Part shown: positions 20,213 through 31,268 of the stretch, piece after piece
How positions within the stretch are numbered: the first letter of the stretch is position 1
How the letters are laid out: each line of letters starts with the position of its first letter
Assembly: GCA_027943245.1 (NCBI GenBank)
Contig: JANDJZ010000586.1
Span: 1 to 31,268, forward strand
Origin: Acanthamoeba sp. SK_2022b
Taxonomy: Eukaryota; Discosea; Longamoebia; Acanthamoebidae
DNA length: 31,268 bases
Direction: 5' to 3'
The notes under the pieces: model-generated
What the model was told of the DNA's origin: nothing
Database searches by the model: none
The model's input: only the letters and a program-made list of their open reading frames with translations
Position numbers and translations under genes: made by a program

Positions 20213-21293
20213 TGTGGACGCGTACGAGGATGGTTGGTGGCGAGAGGGTCGACTGCATGGAAAAGAGGAGGACGCGCGCTTCGCTGTACTGCTTCATGGG
20301 GACGAGGATGTTCACGACGAACAGCTCCACGAGCGCGCTCTGCTGCTGCAGGCTCAGCTCCACGCTCTTCTCCTTGCCCTGCGCCCCGTCCCGCACGCGT
20401 CAGCCCTCCCCCCACACACACGCCACTTGCCCTCCCCCAAACCCACGCGCGCGAGGAGGGAGGGGACAGGCGAGACCTTCTCGGAGGGCTTGGGCGTGGC
20501 CAAGTACTGCCGCACGAGGTCCTTGGCCACCTGATAGTTCTGCAGCGACACCTCCAGGTTGATCCTGCCCGCCATCGCCACGTCAGCATCACACACACAA
20601 CACACACACACGCACACAACAGGGCGGGGGGGGGAGGCGGTACATGAGTAGGAACACTTGGTAGGGAATGGCGTGCACGTCGTGTAGGGGGCGCGGCAGC
20701 TGGCGCGGGTGGGCATGCTCGCCCTCGACGTCGCCTCGCGGCTCGGCGGGGGTGGCGGTGGCGTAGAACCAGCGGACAAAGGGCGTGACCTCGCGCTGCC
20801 GCTTGAGCTCGAACAGGATCTGGATGAACAAGATCACGAGCCGCATGGCGGCGGCCTCCTCCTCCGCATCGTGAAATCGTCGGCCCCCAGGCCGATTCGC
20901 TCTACTCGCGTGCAGCTTGCTTTCATCCATGTGCAGAGGATGCAGGCCGTGCGAGTCTCCTCCGAGCGGACCATTCGAGTAGCGCGATGGCGAGATGAGA
21001 GGCTCGCCATTATCGTCCAAATGCTCGCGATCGAGTAGCGCGTCAAATCCTCTGACTCCTGATGGACGAGGAGGCGATCCACCTCCTCCTGGTGATGCTG
21101 TCTGTATTCCCTTTGTGGGAGCGTGTGGGAAATGGTGCGATCCCTGGGTCGTGCCAGCAAGAGAATGAAGGGGGGAGGGGCCGCGACCAGCGAGCCATTC
21201 AAGAGTCGAATGACACACGTGAAAGGCTTCGCCGAAGCGGCCCAGCAGGAACAGGTTCTCCACCTCCTCTTCCACTTCGCCTAAGGCCGCCAT
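19401..21293 (-). CDS. Tail-anchored protein resembling PEX26 (peroxisomal)
   Basis: This may be the peroxisomal membrane anchor for the PEX1/PEX6 ATPases. Four exons fit in phase: 20644-21293, 20477-20564, 20226-20378 and 19401-20090 (526 aa). The N-terminus (EVEEEVENLFLLGRFGEAFHVCHSTLE) resembles the opening helices of PEX26. Downstream helical stretches match its alpha-solenoid pattern: LKRQREVTPFVRWFYATAT, IPYQVFLLMINLEVSLQ, QSALVELFVVNILVPMKQY and SEARVLLFSM. A charged, polyserine region follows. One membrane helix (ATLFGGILTLFWFVYW, about 465-486) lies near the C-terminus, then VRDAVVRNLRELLESAFSYDR, which recalls the amphipathic tail after the PEX26 anchor. The protein is longer than human PEX26 (about 305 aa) because of low-complexity inserts. 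Similarity is by pattern only; another tail-anchored solenoid protein remains possible. Confidence 0.55.
20164..20209 (+). repeat. Intronic (GT)n dinucleotide run
   Basis: A pure GT run of about 46 bp lies inside the PEX26-like intron 20091-20225. It reads as an AC-repeat on the sense strand. Confidence 0.95.
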
Positions 21294-21775
21294 CGATGTG
21301 AATGAAGTACCTGGTGTTTTGTTGTGTTTCTTTGTGTTTCCAATAATAATCATTGCTTTATTTTTAATCACTTTTTTATATATCAATTTTCCCACCCAAT
21401 GTCGGGTCAGTCCATCAGTGCAGTTGGCAGTGCTCACCCTTGCTCTCACCACGTTGACCGCCAAGAAGTTGTTACCTTCCTTTCCTCTTCTCGTGGCCAG
21501 CTAGGTTGGCCTTCTGAGAAATGTTACAACGGCGGTTACAGGCCAGGAACCAGTAAGAAGAGACTGCAGATGGCGACTCGCCGATAGGCTGGCCCCGTGT
21601 CGAGTCGCTGACATCTCCAAAACACCAGGCCCCATCTACAGATGCGCCAACGGGAGGCCGTACCATTGTGAAATTCATTCAGAACGACCAGAAACTGATA
21701 GCAAATTTTATAGCTGACCTACCAATCGCATCGTGCCCGGAGTTGCGAAGTTCGTGGAAGGTCGCTACCCTTGCT
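21294..21775. promoter_or_regulatory. Divergent intergenic region, PEX26-like (-) and globin (+)
   Basis: This region separates two divergent genes and must contain the PEX26-like promoter. It is AT-rich near 21330-21390. The frame open from 21668 to the globin start is probably untranslated leader read through by chance. Confidence 0.4.
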
Positions 21776-21782
21776 TATATAG
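21776..21782 (+). promoter_or_regulatory. TATA box of the globin gene
   Basis: TATATAG sits 72 bp ahead of the ATG at 21854, in a GC-rich context (TTGCT before, ACCGGAGC after). This is the clearest core promoter element in the window and places transcription start near 21805-21815. Confidence 0.7.
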
Positions 21783-21853
21783 ACCGGAGCACGCCACATT
21801 CAAACACTCCTACAACGGAAGCAACAACAACAAACACTCTCCCGGAGACAGCA

Positions 21854-22393
21854 ATGGCAACCACTACAGTGTCCGCCTCCGAACCTGATCAGCAGACGAT
21901 CTACGACGCCATCGGCGGCGCCAAGGCCATGGAGTTGGCCGTCGACATGTTCTACACCAAGGTGCTGGCCGACCACCGCGTGCAGTCCTTCTTCGAGGGC
22001 ATCAACATGGACCGCCAGCGGCGCATGCAGGTCCACTTCCTCACCTTCGCGCTGGGCGGTCCCTACAAGTACAACGGCCGCGCCATGCGGCTGGCCCACC
22101 GCCGGCTCGTAGAGCGCCAAGGTCTCAACGACTCGCATTTTGACGTCATCCTTGAGCTGCTGAGCGGGACGCTGCGCGAGCTCTCTGTCGAGGAGCGCTA
22201 CGTGGAGCAGGTGATGGCCAAGTGCGAGAGCATACGCGACGACATCCTCTGCCGGGAGACGAAGAAGGTGGAAGAGGAGATCGAGCCGGAGAAGTCCGTG
22301 ACGACGCTCCAGGAGGTCAAGTGGGAGAGAGTTATCGGGCTTGCCGTGGTGGCGGTGGCCCTTCTGGCCTATCTTCTATTGTCTTTGCAGTAA
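21854..22393 (+). CDS. Truncated hemoglobin (group I) with C-terminal membrane anchor
   Basis: This intronless 179-aa globin binds heme and oxygen or NO. The core shows the group I trHb pattern: IYDAIGGAKAMELAVDMFY (Tyr at the B10 region), VLADHRVQSFFEGINM, then QVHFLTFALGGPYKYNGR. RLAHRRL carries the proximal His, and HFDVILELLSGTLREL completes the fold. Soluble relatives end soon after. Here a charged linker (ETKKVEEEIEPEKSV) leads to a single hydrophobic helix at the extreme C-terminus (VIGLAVVAVALLAYLLLSL, about 159-178), the layout of a tail-anchored protein facing the cytosol. The ATG at 21854 lies downstream of the TATA box; an in-frame open stretch back to 21668 would place the start upstream of that box and is rejected. 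The target membrane is unknown. Confidence 0.9.
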   Translation: MATTTVSASEPDQQTIYDAIGGAKAMELAVDMFYTKVLADHRVQSFFEGINMDRQRRMQVHFLTFALGGPYKYNGRAMRLAHRRLVERQGLNDSHFDVILELLSGTLRELSVEERYVEQVMAKCESIRDDILCRETKKVEEEIEPEKSVTTLQEVKWERVIGLAVVAVALLAYLLLSLQ

Positions 22394-22439
22394 TAACATA
22401 TATCATAGCAAATATTTGCACTACGACCGCGTAGCAAAA

Positions 22440-23110
22440 AGAAGCGCTGAAACAAGGTGGCCACCCGAGGCATGGCAGTGCCTTTTCGAGCACCTGCTTG
22501 CTGGGGTAGGCCCCCAGACGCCGGGGTGGGCCCACGCCGAGGAGAGCTGGACTTCTCCCTTTGGCGTCGGGTGCTGAGCGACGTTCAATTGGCCAAGGTG
22601 GTGTGCCATTTTGTCCATCTCAGCTCTCACCCTTGCACGCTGTCCTTGAGTGACCGGTCTACACCGCCAGCTATCTTGCCTGCGACGCACGTGTTGTGGA
22701 CCACTTCATGATACGTTCGCCGTTGGTGGTGGTTCGTGCAGTGCAAGCCCGGAGTAGAGCCGGTGATGCACCAGCTGCGGACCCAATGCACGCTACTCAG
22801 AAGCCTCACGTGATCACCGACAGCTCGTTAAGCGTCGGGGCCTCCTAGCGGCTGGTCTCCCAGGCCAGCCCGCCAGCTACATGGCACTCGCTGCAAACGC
22901 TCCGGTTGGCCATTTCACCGCGCCGCGTCAGAGGTGGTTGGTTGTGGGCTGAGTCTCGCGCTATCAACCGCCGGAAGCGTCGGCTTGGAACCAACCCCAA
23001 CGTGGACGACCACAGTCAAGAGCCTCGTGCCCTTCTTGCCCAATCTCGCCTTGCTCTCCCTGGCCGGTTGTCGAAGAATCACTGGCGCAGCCATGTGTTT
23101 TATTAAGCTG
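22440..23110 (+). pseudogene. Decayed F-box/leucine-rich-repeat gene
   Basis: Three pieces in different plus-strand frames look like parts of one F-box/LRR protein. They are RWPPEAWQCLFEHLLAG (start of an F-box, near 22460), LDFSLWRRVLSDVQLAKVVCHFVHL (end of the F-box region and first LRR, near 22550), and FLPNLALLSLAGCRRITGAA (a cysteine-containing LRR, near 23030). The middle of the F-box is missing. An LRR reading LTLARCP is out of frame with the preceding one and then meets a stop. I could not find splice sites that join the pieces in phase. There is no plausible start ATG. A heavily intron-split gene is the alternative. Confidence 0.5.
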
Positions 23111-23123
23111 CGGGAAGAGACAC

Positions 23124-23946
23124 TTAATCATCTTCGTGTCGTCGAAACATGGCGTCGCTGCGCATGATGTACTTGGTGCCAGACTCGAGTCGCTCGCCCT
23201 CGTGGTAGATGTTGTGTTGAAAGACCAGCGCCATGCCCGCCTCCGGTTGCACCTTGTCCTTCGACCCTTCCAAAAAGACGGTCGCCCCTTGAACCCGGCC
23301 AGTGTGAGTCGCAGGCCTTTCCCCCCTTTACACGAAAGTGGTGGAGGTGACGTGGTCTACTCTGGAGTACCTCCGTCGAACCCGCCGTTCAAGTAGAGCA
23401 TAACTGTGAGCAGGCTCCTGTCATCTTCGCTCACCCTGAAGCAGCCATCAAAGTGCGCCGAGAAGTGCTGGCCGGGGGTGTATCTGCATGTACACAAGAA
23501 CCACTACGTTCAACAAAACAATACTACTACATCAAAAGATGCTGGACACGTGACCAGCGCATGTTGCAGAGAGTCCATGCTCAATACCTGCAGAACCTCC
23601 ATCGGTCGTTGAGGCCATAGGGCCACCACATGGCGTGGTCGGACAGGGTGGGGACAAAGGGCGACAGGCGACTCCACACCTCGTTGGTGAGGCCGCCGTC
23701 GGGGTCGTCGACGATGACCCGCGTGTTGCTGCGGTAGGAGGGGCCATACCCGGGCATGGCTCGGTAGCCCATCTCCTCGGTCTGGTCGATGAGGCGTTGG
23801 CACTCCTCGGGCGTAAGGACGTTGTAGAGGATGAACGCCACCTTGCCCTCGCCCATCTTTAGATCTACTCTTTTGATATCTTTCCTTGGACTGTCGCTCC
23901 CCTCCGCCCCTTGCCACCAGTCCGGGCTGGGCGTGTGCACGTTCAT
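23124..23946 (-). CDS. 2-oxoglutarate/Fe(II) dioxygenase, prolyl 4-hydroxylase-like
   Basis: This enzyme hydroxylates a protein or small-molecule substrate using Fe(II), O2 and 2-oxoglutarate. Three exons fit in phase: 23588-23946, 23371-23483 and 23124-23287 (211 aa). The double-stranded beta-helix core is visible. HFSAHFDG supplies the metal-binding HxD (about His130, Asp132), LLTVMLYLNGGFDGGATVF the central strands, and YHEGERLESGTKYIMRSD the distal His (about 186) and the 2OG-binding Lys (about 196). The N-terminal part (YNVLTPEECQRLIDQTEEMGY, then SNTRVIVDD) is the usual lead-in of P4H-type enzymes. There is no signal peptide, so it is probably cytosolic or nuclear and not a collagen hydroxylase. 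The ATG at 23946 is the only good start; the substrate is unknown. Confidence 0.88.
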
Positions 23947-24178
23947 CTTCAAGATCGTATTTAAATCAATGCACAAACCCTCTACACCAAGATCGGTGTG
24001 GCCTTCTTGAAAATTACTCTGAATATAAAATAACCTGAAAATGGCGCCTTTTGTAGTTAAAACAAAATTGTGTTTTAATCTGCTCGCTGCCTACCGAGGA
24101 CTGGGCGAGAGAGAGAACGGTAAAGAACACGCACGGCAGAACAGGATGTCCGATCGTTCCGTGGCCGAGTTACTGAGC

Positions 24179-26229
<2,051 letters not shown>

Positions 26230-26862
26230 GGTTTGGATGATGCGACGAGAAAGTAGTGGCTATGTGAACGCGGGCCTGGAAAGAACGGACAAAGAATCCG
26301 TAGCGCCCCGCTCAGCTATGTATGCGTGGTGGTCGCCTCAAACTCCGGCGCCGGTCTTTGCGGTGGTGGGAAAAAATGGGGAATTTGATGAGTCATGCCT
26401 GTGTCGCTCCGCCCTCTTACGCACGCATGCCCCAACCGTTGAGGCTGGACCGACCAACCCCGGCCTTCGGCGATGTGATGTTCGTCGGCTGATTCCTGTA
26501 CATGCTGTAACGGGCCTTTCGCATCCCGCCGAGGAATGAAGGGGAATGGTTGCTTTTCTCCTGAACGCCCGACGGCGTGCGTTAGGGCAGGAGGCTCGTA
26601 GCTGTTCGTCGAACAGACGCAGGGCGAAAGGGCATGCATTTTATCCAACACGTGGAGCCCACCACAACAAACTCGCGAGAGTGAGGCGGGGTGGTGTGGG
26701 AGATAACGACGCTGCTGAAGAATGAAGTGCGGAACGAATGAGGTGCGGGAGAGATAGAGAAGCGAATTATCAACAAGACAGGTGCGGGCAACAAAATAAA
26801 ACACGAAAATTCGAAAATGAGATGGCCGGGAGCGGTGTGGACTCGGCAGAGGAGCGGGCCCT
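26230..26862. other. Promoter-side spacer of the adenosylhomocysteinase gene
   Basis: This is about 630 bp between the SAHH start and the 3' end of the GTPase gene, both on the minus strand. It should hold the SAHH promoter. ORFs here do not resemble proteins, and I see no RNA gene. Confidence 0.4.
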
Positions 26863-27842
26863 CTACTGGAGGATACACTTCTTGCCCTCCTCGCCGCCCA
26901 CGCTCTTGCAGGCCTTGATCCTCCTCACCAGCTCAAAGAATGCCTCCGTCACGTTGGTGTTCTTCTTGGCCGACGTCTGTTGTACATTGGTGGATCGGAT
27001 CAGCACACACGCACTGAGCGAAAGGCACCGTCGGTTCGTCGACCAGAGGTACCTCGAGGAAGGGCGCGTTGAACTTCTGGGCGAGTTCGAGGCCCTGCTG
27101 CTTCGTCACCTGCCTCTTGTCTTCGAGATCGGCCTTGTTGCCCGCCACCACGAACGGGATCTGCAATCCGCGCGTGCGCATGAGCGACTCCAGCGAGCTC
27201 GCAAAACGTAGCGACACACGACGCCGAGTAGCGCGAGGAGGGGGGGGGGGAAACGTACGCCGTCGTTCTCCGTGACTCGCAGGATTTGTTCGTGGAAGTT
27301 GGTGAGGAGTCTGTAGCTGTCTTCGATGGTGATAGAATACACGCACAAGAAGCCCTCGCCCGTGCGATAGTAGTTGTCCCTCATCGCTGTTGCGTGACCA
27401 CACACCAACGCATGAGTCGACAAATAAAAAGCGGCCGCGCAGCAAGATGAGAAGACAGAGGGGAGGTCTTACCAGCGTATTCCTCCTGACCAGCCGTGTC
27501 GAGAATGTCAAGCTGCATCTCTTCGCCATCAACGGTGATCTTTTTTCTGTACGAGTAGCAAATCACATTAGCGCACCGCATTTGGGAATTTCTCCTCTAT
27601 GGCTGCTACGCACCGGTAGGAATCGGCCGATGTGGGGTCATATCTACATGGTTCACGAAACGTGAGCACCAATGCGGATAAGAAAAAAAAATAGGCGATG
27701 GAAAATGGGCTGGGCGTACGTACTCTTCCACAAAGTCTCCGTACATAAACTGTAGGGTTAGGGCGGATTTGCCGACACCTCCAGCGCCCACCACGATGAT
27801 CTTGTGGAGGGGCAGGTCCTTCTTCTTTCCCCGTCGCGGCAT
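26863..27842 (-). CDS. Ral/Ras-like small GTPase
   Basis: This is a membrane-bound molecular switch. Six exons fit in phase: 27724-27842, 27614-27643, 27473-27546, 27259-27386, 27053-27160 and 26863-26976 (190 aa). The G1 loop is [14 protein letters not shown], the effector loop [14 protein letters not shown]3 [21 protein letters not shown]4 GNKADL and G5 TSAKKN. The effector loop ADSYRKK and the [12 protein letters not shown] stretch are closer to Ral than to Ras or Rap. The C-terminus is CILQ, a CAAX box whose final Gln favours farnesylation, with only modest basic residues nearby (KACK, GKK). The basic N-terminal extension ([14 protein letters not shown]) is also Ral-like in position. Exon 2 is only 30 bp, and its donor and acceptor are fixed by the effector-loop frame. 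Confidence 0.93.
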
Positions 27843-28179
27843 CTTCGTCTCTCTCTTCTCTTCGTTCTTTCTCTGGTTCGCTCGATAGCTTATATTAATA
27901 CAAACAACGCCCCTTGGCCCGAAATCAAGAGCCCTCCTCGCGAGTGTCTTCCTCTTTCTCTTTCTCCTTCTCCTCACGGTGTCGGGGTTGTCTTCGCCTT
28001 CGTGGTGACACCTAAATTGCGTATTACGCTGGCGGAGGATTGGCTGGCTCCGAAATGAAGGCGTGGTTGGCCACTTATCCTCCGCCAAACAGCAGGGGCC
28101 AACCCCAAGGGCCACCTGCAACAACAATGGATCGAGGGTGCGTGTATTGAATGGTGGGGGGAGAGAGACACAGGCGAGC
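27843..28179. other. Spacer upstream of the GTPase gene
   Basis: This spacer lies between two minus-strand genes and contains the GTPase promoter and the 3' end of the MYDGF-like gene. A pyrimidine-rich stretch precedes the ATG. I see no gene. Confidence 0.4.
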
Positions 28180-29089
28180 TTAGAGCTCCTCCTTGAGAGA
28201 TTCCTTCTTGCTGCTACCGACGGCCTTCTTCTTGCCGCCCTTCTTCTTTTTCTTCTCCACGGGCTTCTTCTCCACCTCCACCACCGCGGTGAGCTGCTCG
28301 AGCGATCCGCCCCACGACTCGGATGGCCGCACTGTGGCCGACATGCGATCCGACGGTCAGCTGATGCTCAGCGTCCACTGCTGCTGGTGGTGGCGAGGTC
28401 CACGGAGAGGAGGGCGCGCACCTTGGGCCAGCTCGGCGTCCACGACGTACTGGCTGCTGGGCACCATCTTGCCGCCGCCCTGCGCATGGCGCAGGCGAGA
28501 GGGTGATGAGGCGATGAGGCGATGATGATGGTGACACTCGCCGATGTCCCAGTTGAATGCGTGCGAGCTTGGGGAAAGGGCGGCGTACGCTGAGGTCGGC
28601 AGAGGTGAGCTTGACGCTGGCGCCGGTGCCGACGGGCTCGAGGGCGAGCAGGAAGTGGCTCATGAGCAGGTAGGAGGGCGGGTTGGGCCGTCCCACCGTG
28701 CACGCGTAGGTGTTGGCCTCCACAGGCACGAGCCGCACCTTCCAGTTCTCGCCCGTGCCTCCGCTGCACCGGTAGTGGAACGTGCATGCCACGCCAGCCT
28801 CCTCCTACATTGGCCGGTGAGAGCACGATGAGGCAGGAGCGAGCAAAAAAAAAAAAACATAAAAAAATCAAACTTTAAAATAAATAAAAAATAAATAAAA
28901 AAAGACTGCCCCTTGTGTTCAACTGAGACGGGCACATGGTAAGCGTACCGAGACGAGGCGCACGTGCTGCTCCTCGACGCCAGGGCGCAAGTGGAAATCC
29001 TCCTCCACCACGCCATCTTCGCTGGCCAGCACACTCACGAAAGCTAGAGCCAAGACGGCCAGCAGGGCAAAGAACCTCGTCTGCTTCAT
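28180..29089 (-). CDS. MYDGF-like ER/secretory protein ending KEEL
   Basis: This is a homologue of the UPF0556/MYDGF family (small ER-Golgi beta-sandwich proteins, secreted in mammals). Four exons fit in phase: 28949-29089, 28589-28804, 28422-28479 and 28180-28331 (188 aa). A clear signal peptide ([20 protein letters not shown], cleavage near LAS) is followed by [16 protein letters not shown]. Next come [21 protein letters not shown] and [23 protein letters not shown], which line up with the family's conserved core (two cysteines, GGT-E-W, a C-T-x-x-RP turn and SYL). The C-terminus has a family-unusual Lys-rich stretch ([14 protein letters not shown]) and then ends KEEL, a KDEL-type ER-retrieval signal. 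Mammalian MYDGF ends with a comparable tetrapeptide. The gene starts 110 bp from the divergent TRAPPC2 gene. Confidence 0.82.
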
Positions 29090-29199
29090 CGATGCTGGTG
29101 CAGTGACGTCACCAAAAACAGAAAGATTGATTTTGGACAAGAAAAGGAAATGAAAACAGATTATAAAAAGAAAAAAAAGAACACACAAAGCACACGAAC
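29090..29199. promoter_or_regulatory. Compact bidirectional promoter (MYDGF-like / TRAPPC2)
   Basis: Only 110 bp separate the two divergent start codons. The segment is AT-rich and holds TTATAAAAAG (29161-29170, plus strand) with a purine run before the TRAPPC2 ATG. Both transcripts must start within it or inside the partner's coding region. Confidence 0.6.
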
Positions 29200-29982
29200 A
29201 TGGCAATGTCACTGGGTGGCGGGGCGGGGTACTACTACTCGTTCATTCTCGTGGGCAAGCGAGACAATCCTCTTTTTGAAATCGAATTCGCTGGCCCGAA
29301 GGTGCTCACCCATTTACCAATAAATAAAATCAACCTACAAATAAACGAATAAATATAATAATAAAAATATTGCTCGTCCGGCATCGTGTGGGAGCAGAAG
29401 GAGGTGTCGCAGCAGCCCGAGTCACAGTTCGTGATCCACGCTGCACTTGACCTCGTGGAGGAGCATGTCTGGAAGAACGCCCAAACGTACACCCCTCCCT
29501 CTCCTCTTCAGTTGCTGGTCTCACGACGGCGAGTGCCACCGCGCTGATGCACACCGCGCACACAATGCAGGTATCTCAAAATCGTGGACAAGTACAACGA
29601 CAAGTACTTCATCTCTGCCTTTGTCACCGCTGGACGTACGCTTTGCCTCTGCTACGCGGGACTGTGCGTTGGTGGTACATCACTCACACGACCAACGCGT
29701 GGCACGCCCCACCAGATGAACGCTTCATGATGCTCCACAACACCAAGAACGAAGACGGAATCAAGTACTTCTTCCAGGAGGTACACGAGCTCTACATCAA
29801 GGTACTACGGCCGTTTCATCGCATGCCGGCGTGCACGCACATGTGTGCAGCTCCATGCATTGACACACCACGCCATTCCGATTCAGGTGCTGCTCAATCC
29901 GTTCTACAAGGCGGACACGCCGATAACGTCGTCGGTGTTTCAGAAGAGAGTCAAACAGCTGGGCCGAAAGTACCTCACTTGA
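29200..29982 (+). CDS. TRAPPC2 (sedlin, Trs20) subunit of the TRAPP complex
   Basis: This is a longin-fold subunit of the TRAPP tether/Rab1 exchange complex at ER-Golgi membranes. Five exons fit in phase: 29200-29301, 29398-29486, 29571-29635, 29716-29801 and 29887-29982 (145 aa, against about 140 in animals). The protein follows sedlin throughout: YYYSFILVGKRDNPLFEIEF, then SQFVIHAALDLVEEHVW, YLKIVDKYNDKYFISAFVTAG, ERFMMLHNTKNEDGIKYFF, EVHELYIKVLLNPFYKADTP and VFQKRVKQLGRKYL. Two ATGs (29200 and 29206) could start it; the first is chosen. Exon 3 is only 65 bp. The gene points away from the MYDGF-like gene. Confidence 0.95.
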
Positions 29983-30618
29983 GCCACCCAAATATATCCT
30001 ATTCTCTCCATAGCACATGTTGCCCCAGTACATGTTTATGTATGTCACCATCTCTTTGGTTTTCCCAACGACGTTCTACTTTCACCAGCACAGCTGCACC
30101 GTCTGTTTATATCAGTGTGTTTCCGTCTCTGTAAAGCTTCCCCCTGCTTCTCGCGGGCAGACACAGCAGGCCACAGCAAACACCTCAAATGCCACTTGTG
30201 GCCAATTCAGGAGGCCCAAACAGAAAACTGGCCAAATCAATTAATCTCTTCATGTCACACACCAATCCAGTACAACGCCAGGCAACATTAGCGTTCCGGA
30301 TCAGAGAAGCCCGTGTGTGATGGTGCCTTTCTCGGACAGCACGTTAACTGGAATCTGGGTTGACTCGCGAATTGTTGGCATTCCAGAAGGAAAACGCAGG
30401 TGACCGGGAACATGTGGCCGCGTGTCCCTCTGCGAAAGTAGGCTTGCGTGGCCGGGGTGGCAGGGAACATGTGTGTCGCTCCGGGCACTCTCGATGTTCA
30501 AAGTGCCCCGGGCAGTGCGTGCTGGTCTTCCATCTTCTGCTCCTCTAACCTCACACGTCTTCCGTCTTCCACTGTTTTGGCACCTTGTAACGGGACGTCT
30601 TCCACAGGACCAGGCTTC
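29983..30618. other. Spacer downstream of TRAPPC2
   Basis: I see no gene I can support here. GGGAACATGTG occurs twice (near 30407 and 30465), and the frame of the next gene is open back to about 30448 without clear coding character. Confidence 0.4.
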
Positions 30619-31268
30619 ATGGCGTCTTCTCTTCCACTCCCACTCGACCACTTATATTCTGGGCCAGAGGAGAGGCTCGCGAGGGCGACGAGTAGCGCCT
30701 TGGGCAAGCTGACGGAGGAGGAGCTTTGGACGTTGGTCAAGGCAGCCTCGCAGTCCTCCTCTCCCACCGCAGTGCTGGCAGGCCTTCTTGCCACCCTCGC
30801 CTCCTCTCGCCCTGCCCACTCTGCCCATACCACATCTACAGCAGCCTCTACGTTGCCTGCATCTTCGCACACTTTTCCCGCCACCGGCCAGAGCGAGGCT
30901 TCTGAAGTGCCACCGGGCCGCTTCACCAGCGCCCGTCTCCCCAGCCGCTACGATCTGGGCGAAGGCGTCAAGGACCTGGCAGAGGACGAAGCCGAGCTCC
31001 TATACACCGAGTTGCTGAGGGGCATATCTCTAGGCGACGACCTTTCAACCGGGTGCCAAGAGCCCGGTACTGCGGCGTCATCGCCCTTGGATGGTTAGGC
31101 TCTCCCCTCCCCCCTTTGGATCTCTCTACTCGTTTGTGAACAGCAACTTCGTATTTTCCTCTTTTTTGATTCCCGTTTCCATCTTTCTCATCCCATGGCT
31201 ACGCGACTGGCGCACAGACTCTTCGTACCTCTCCTGCTCGTACGACGAGGAGGACGAGTACGCGTTCT
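30619..31268 (+). CDS. Unrecognised protein, 5' part (runs off the window)
   Basis: I do not recognise this gene. Exon 1 (30619-31093) and the start of exon 2 (31218 onward) join in phase across a GTTAGG...GCACAG intron. The protein begins MASSLPLPLDHLYSGPEERL, has a helix (LGKLTEEELWTLVKAASQ) and a Ser/Thr/Ala-rich linker, then RLPSRYDLGEGVKDLAEDEAE, LLYTELLRGISLGDDL and an acidic SYDEEDEYAF at the window edge. Without the splice the frame stops at 31096. The start is uncertain because an in-frame ATG-led stretch extends to 30448, but 30619 gives the first plausible residues. Confidence 0.5.

Noticed and set aside
21668..21853. Upstream in-frame extension of the globin
   Set aside because: It contains the TATA box, so it is promoter and leader, and it adds no recognisable globin sequence.

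Overview
This window is nuclear DNA of a unicellular eukaryote, not a bacterial or phage segment. Almost every gene is broken by short spliceosomal introns (mostly 50-200 bp) with GT-AG or a few GC-AG borders. Exons are strongly GC-biased while introns and spacers carry AT stretches and microsatellites. Genes are monocistronic on both strands. The gene content (a frizzled-type receptor with a cysteine-rich domain, a Ral-like GTPase, an IKS1-type kinase, a truncated hemoglobin, F-box/ankyrin proteins) and the compact intron-rich style point to an Acanthamoeba-like amoebozoan. That assignment is inference. All gene models below were spliced by eye, and exon phases were checked for consistency.

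Layout. 1-802 (-): end of an unrecognised gene. 1044-2043 (-): p24/TMED cargo receptor. 2381-3458 (-): GATA zinc-finger protein. 3989-6623 (-): frizzled/smoothened-like 7TM receptor. 7208-11548 (+): 16-exon diacylglycerol kinase with three C1-type fingers. 11858-13933 (+): F-box/ankyrin protein. 14072-18440 (-): IKS1-family protein kinase with membrane segments at its C-terminus. 18650-19400: two apparent gene fragments. 19401-21293 (-): tail-anchored protein resembling PEX26. 21854-22393 (+): truncated hemoglobin with a C-terminal membrane anchor, behind a TATA box. 22440-23110 (+): decayed F-box/LRR remnant. 23124-23946 (-): 2OG-Fe(II) prolyl-4-hydroxylase-like enzyme. 24179-26229 (-): adenosylhomocysteinase. 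26863-27842 (-): Ral/Ras GTPase with CAAX box. 28180-29089 (-): MYDGF-like ER protein ending KEEL. 29200-29982 (+): TRAPPC2/sedlin. 30619-end (+): unrecognised gene running off the window.

The genes do not form an operon-like system. Several concern membranes: secretory traffic (TMED, TRAPPC2, the MYDGF-like protein), lipid and GTPase signalling (DGK, Ral-like, frizzled) and tail-anchored proteins (PEX26-like, globin). The most notable signals are GC-AG introns that keep the local GTACGC-like donor as GCAC(G/C)C, an intron made almost wholly of a hexamer array whose edge forms the splice acceptor, the membrane-anchored globin, a PEX26-like protein in an amoeba, a GATA finger with a short loop, and a 110-bp divergent promoter shared by two secretory-pathway genes. 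I found no CRISPR array, rRNA, tRNA, insertion sequence or virus-like gene.
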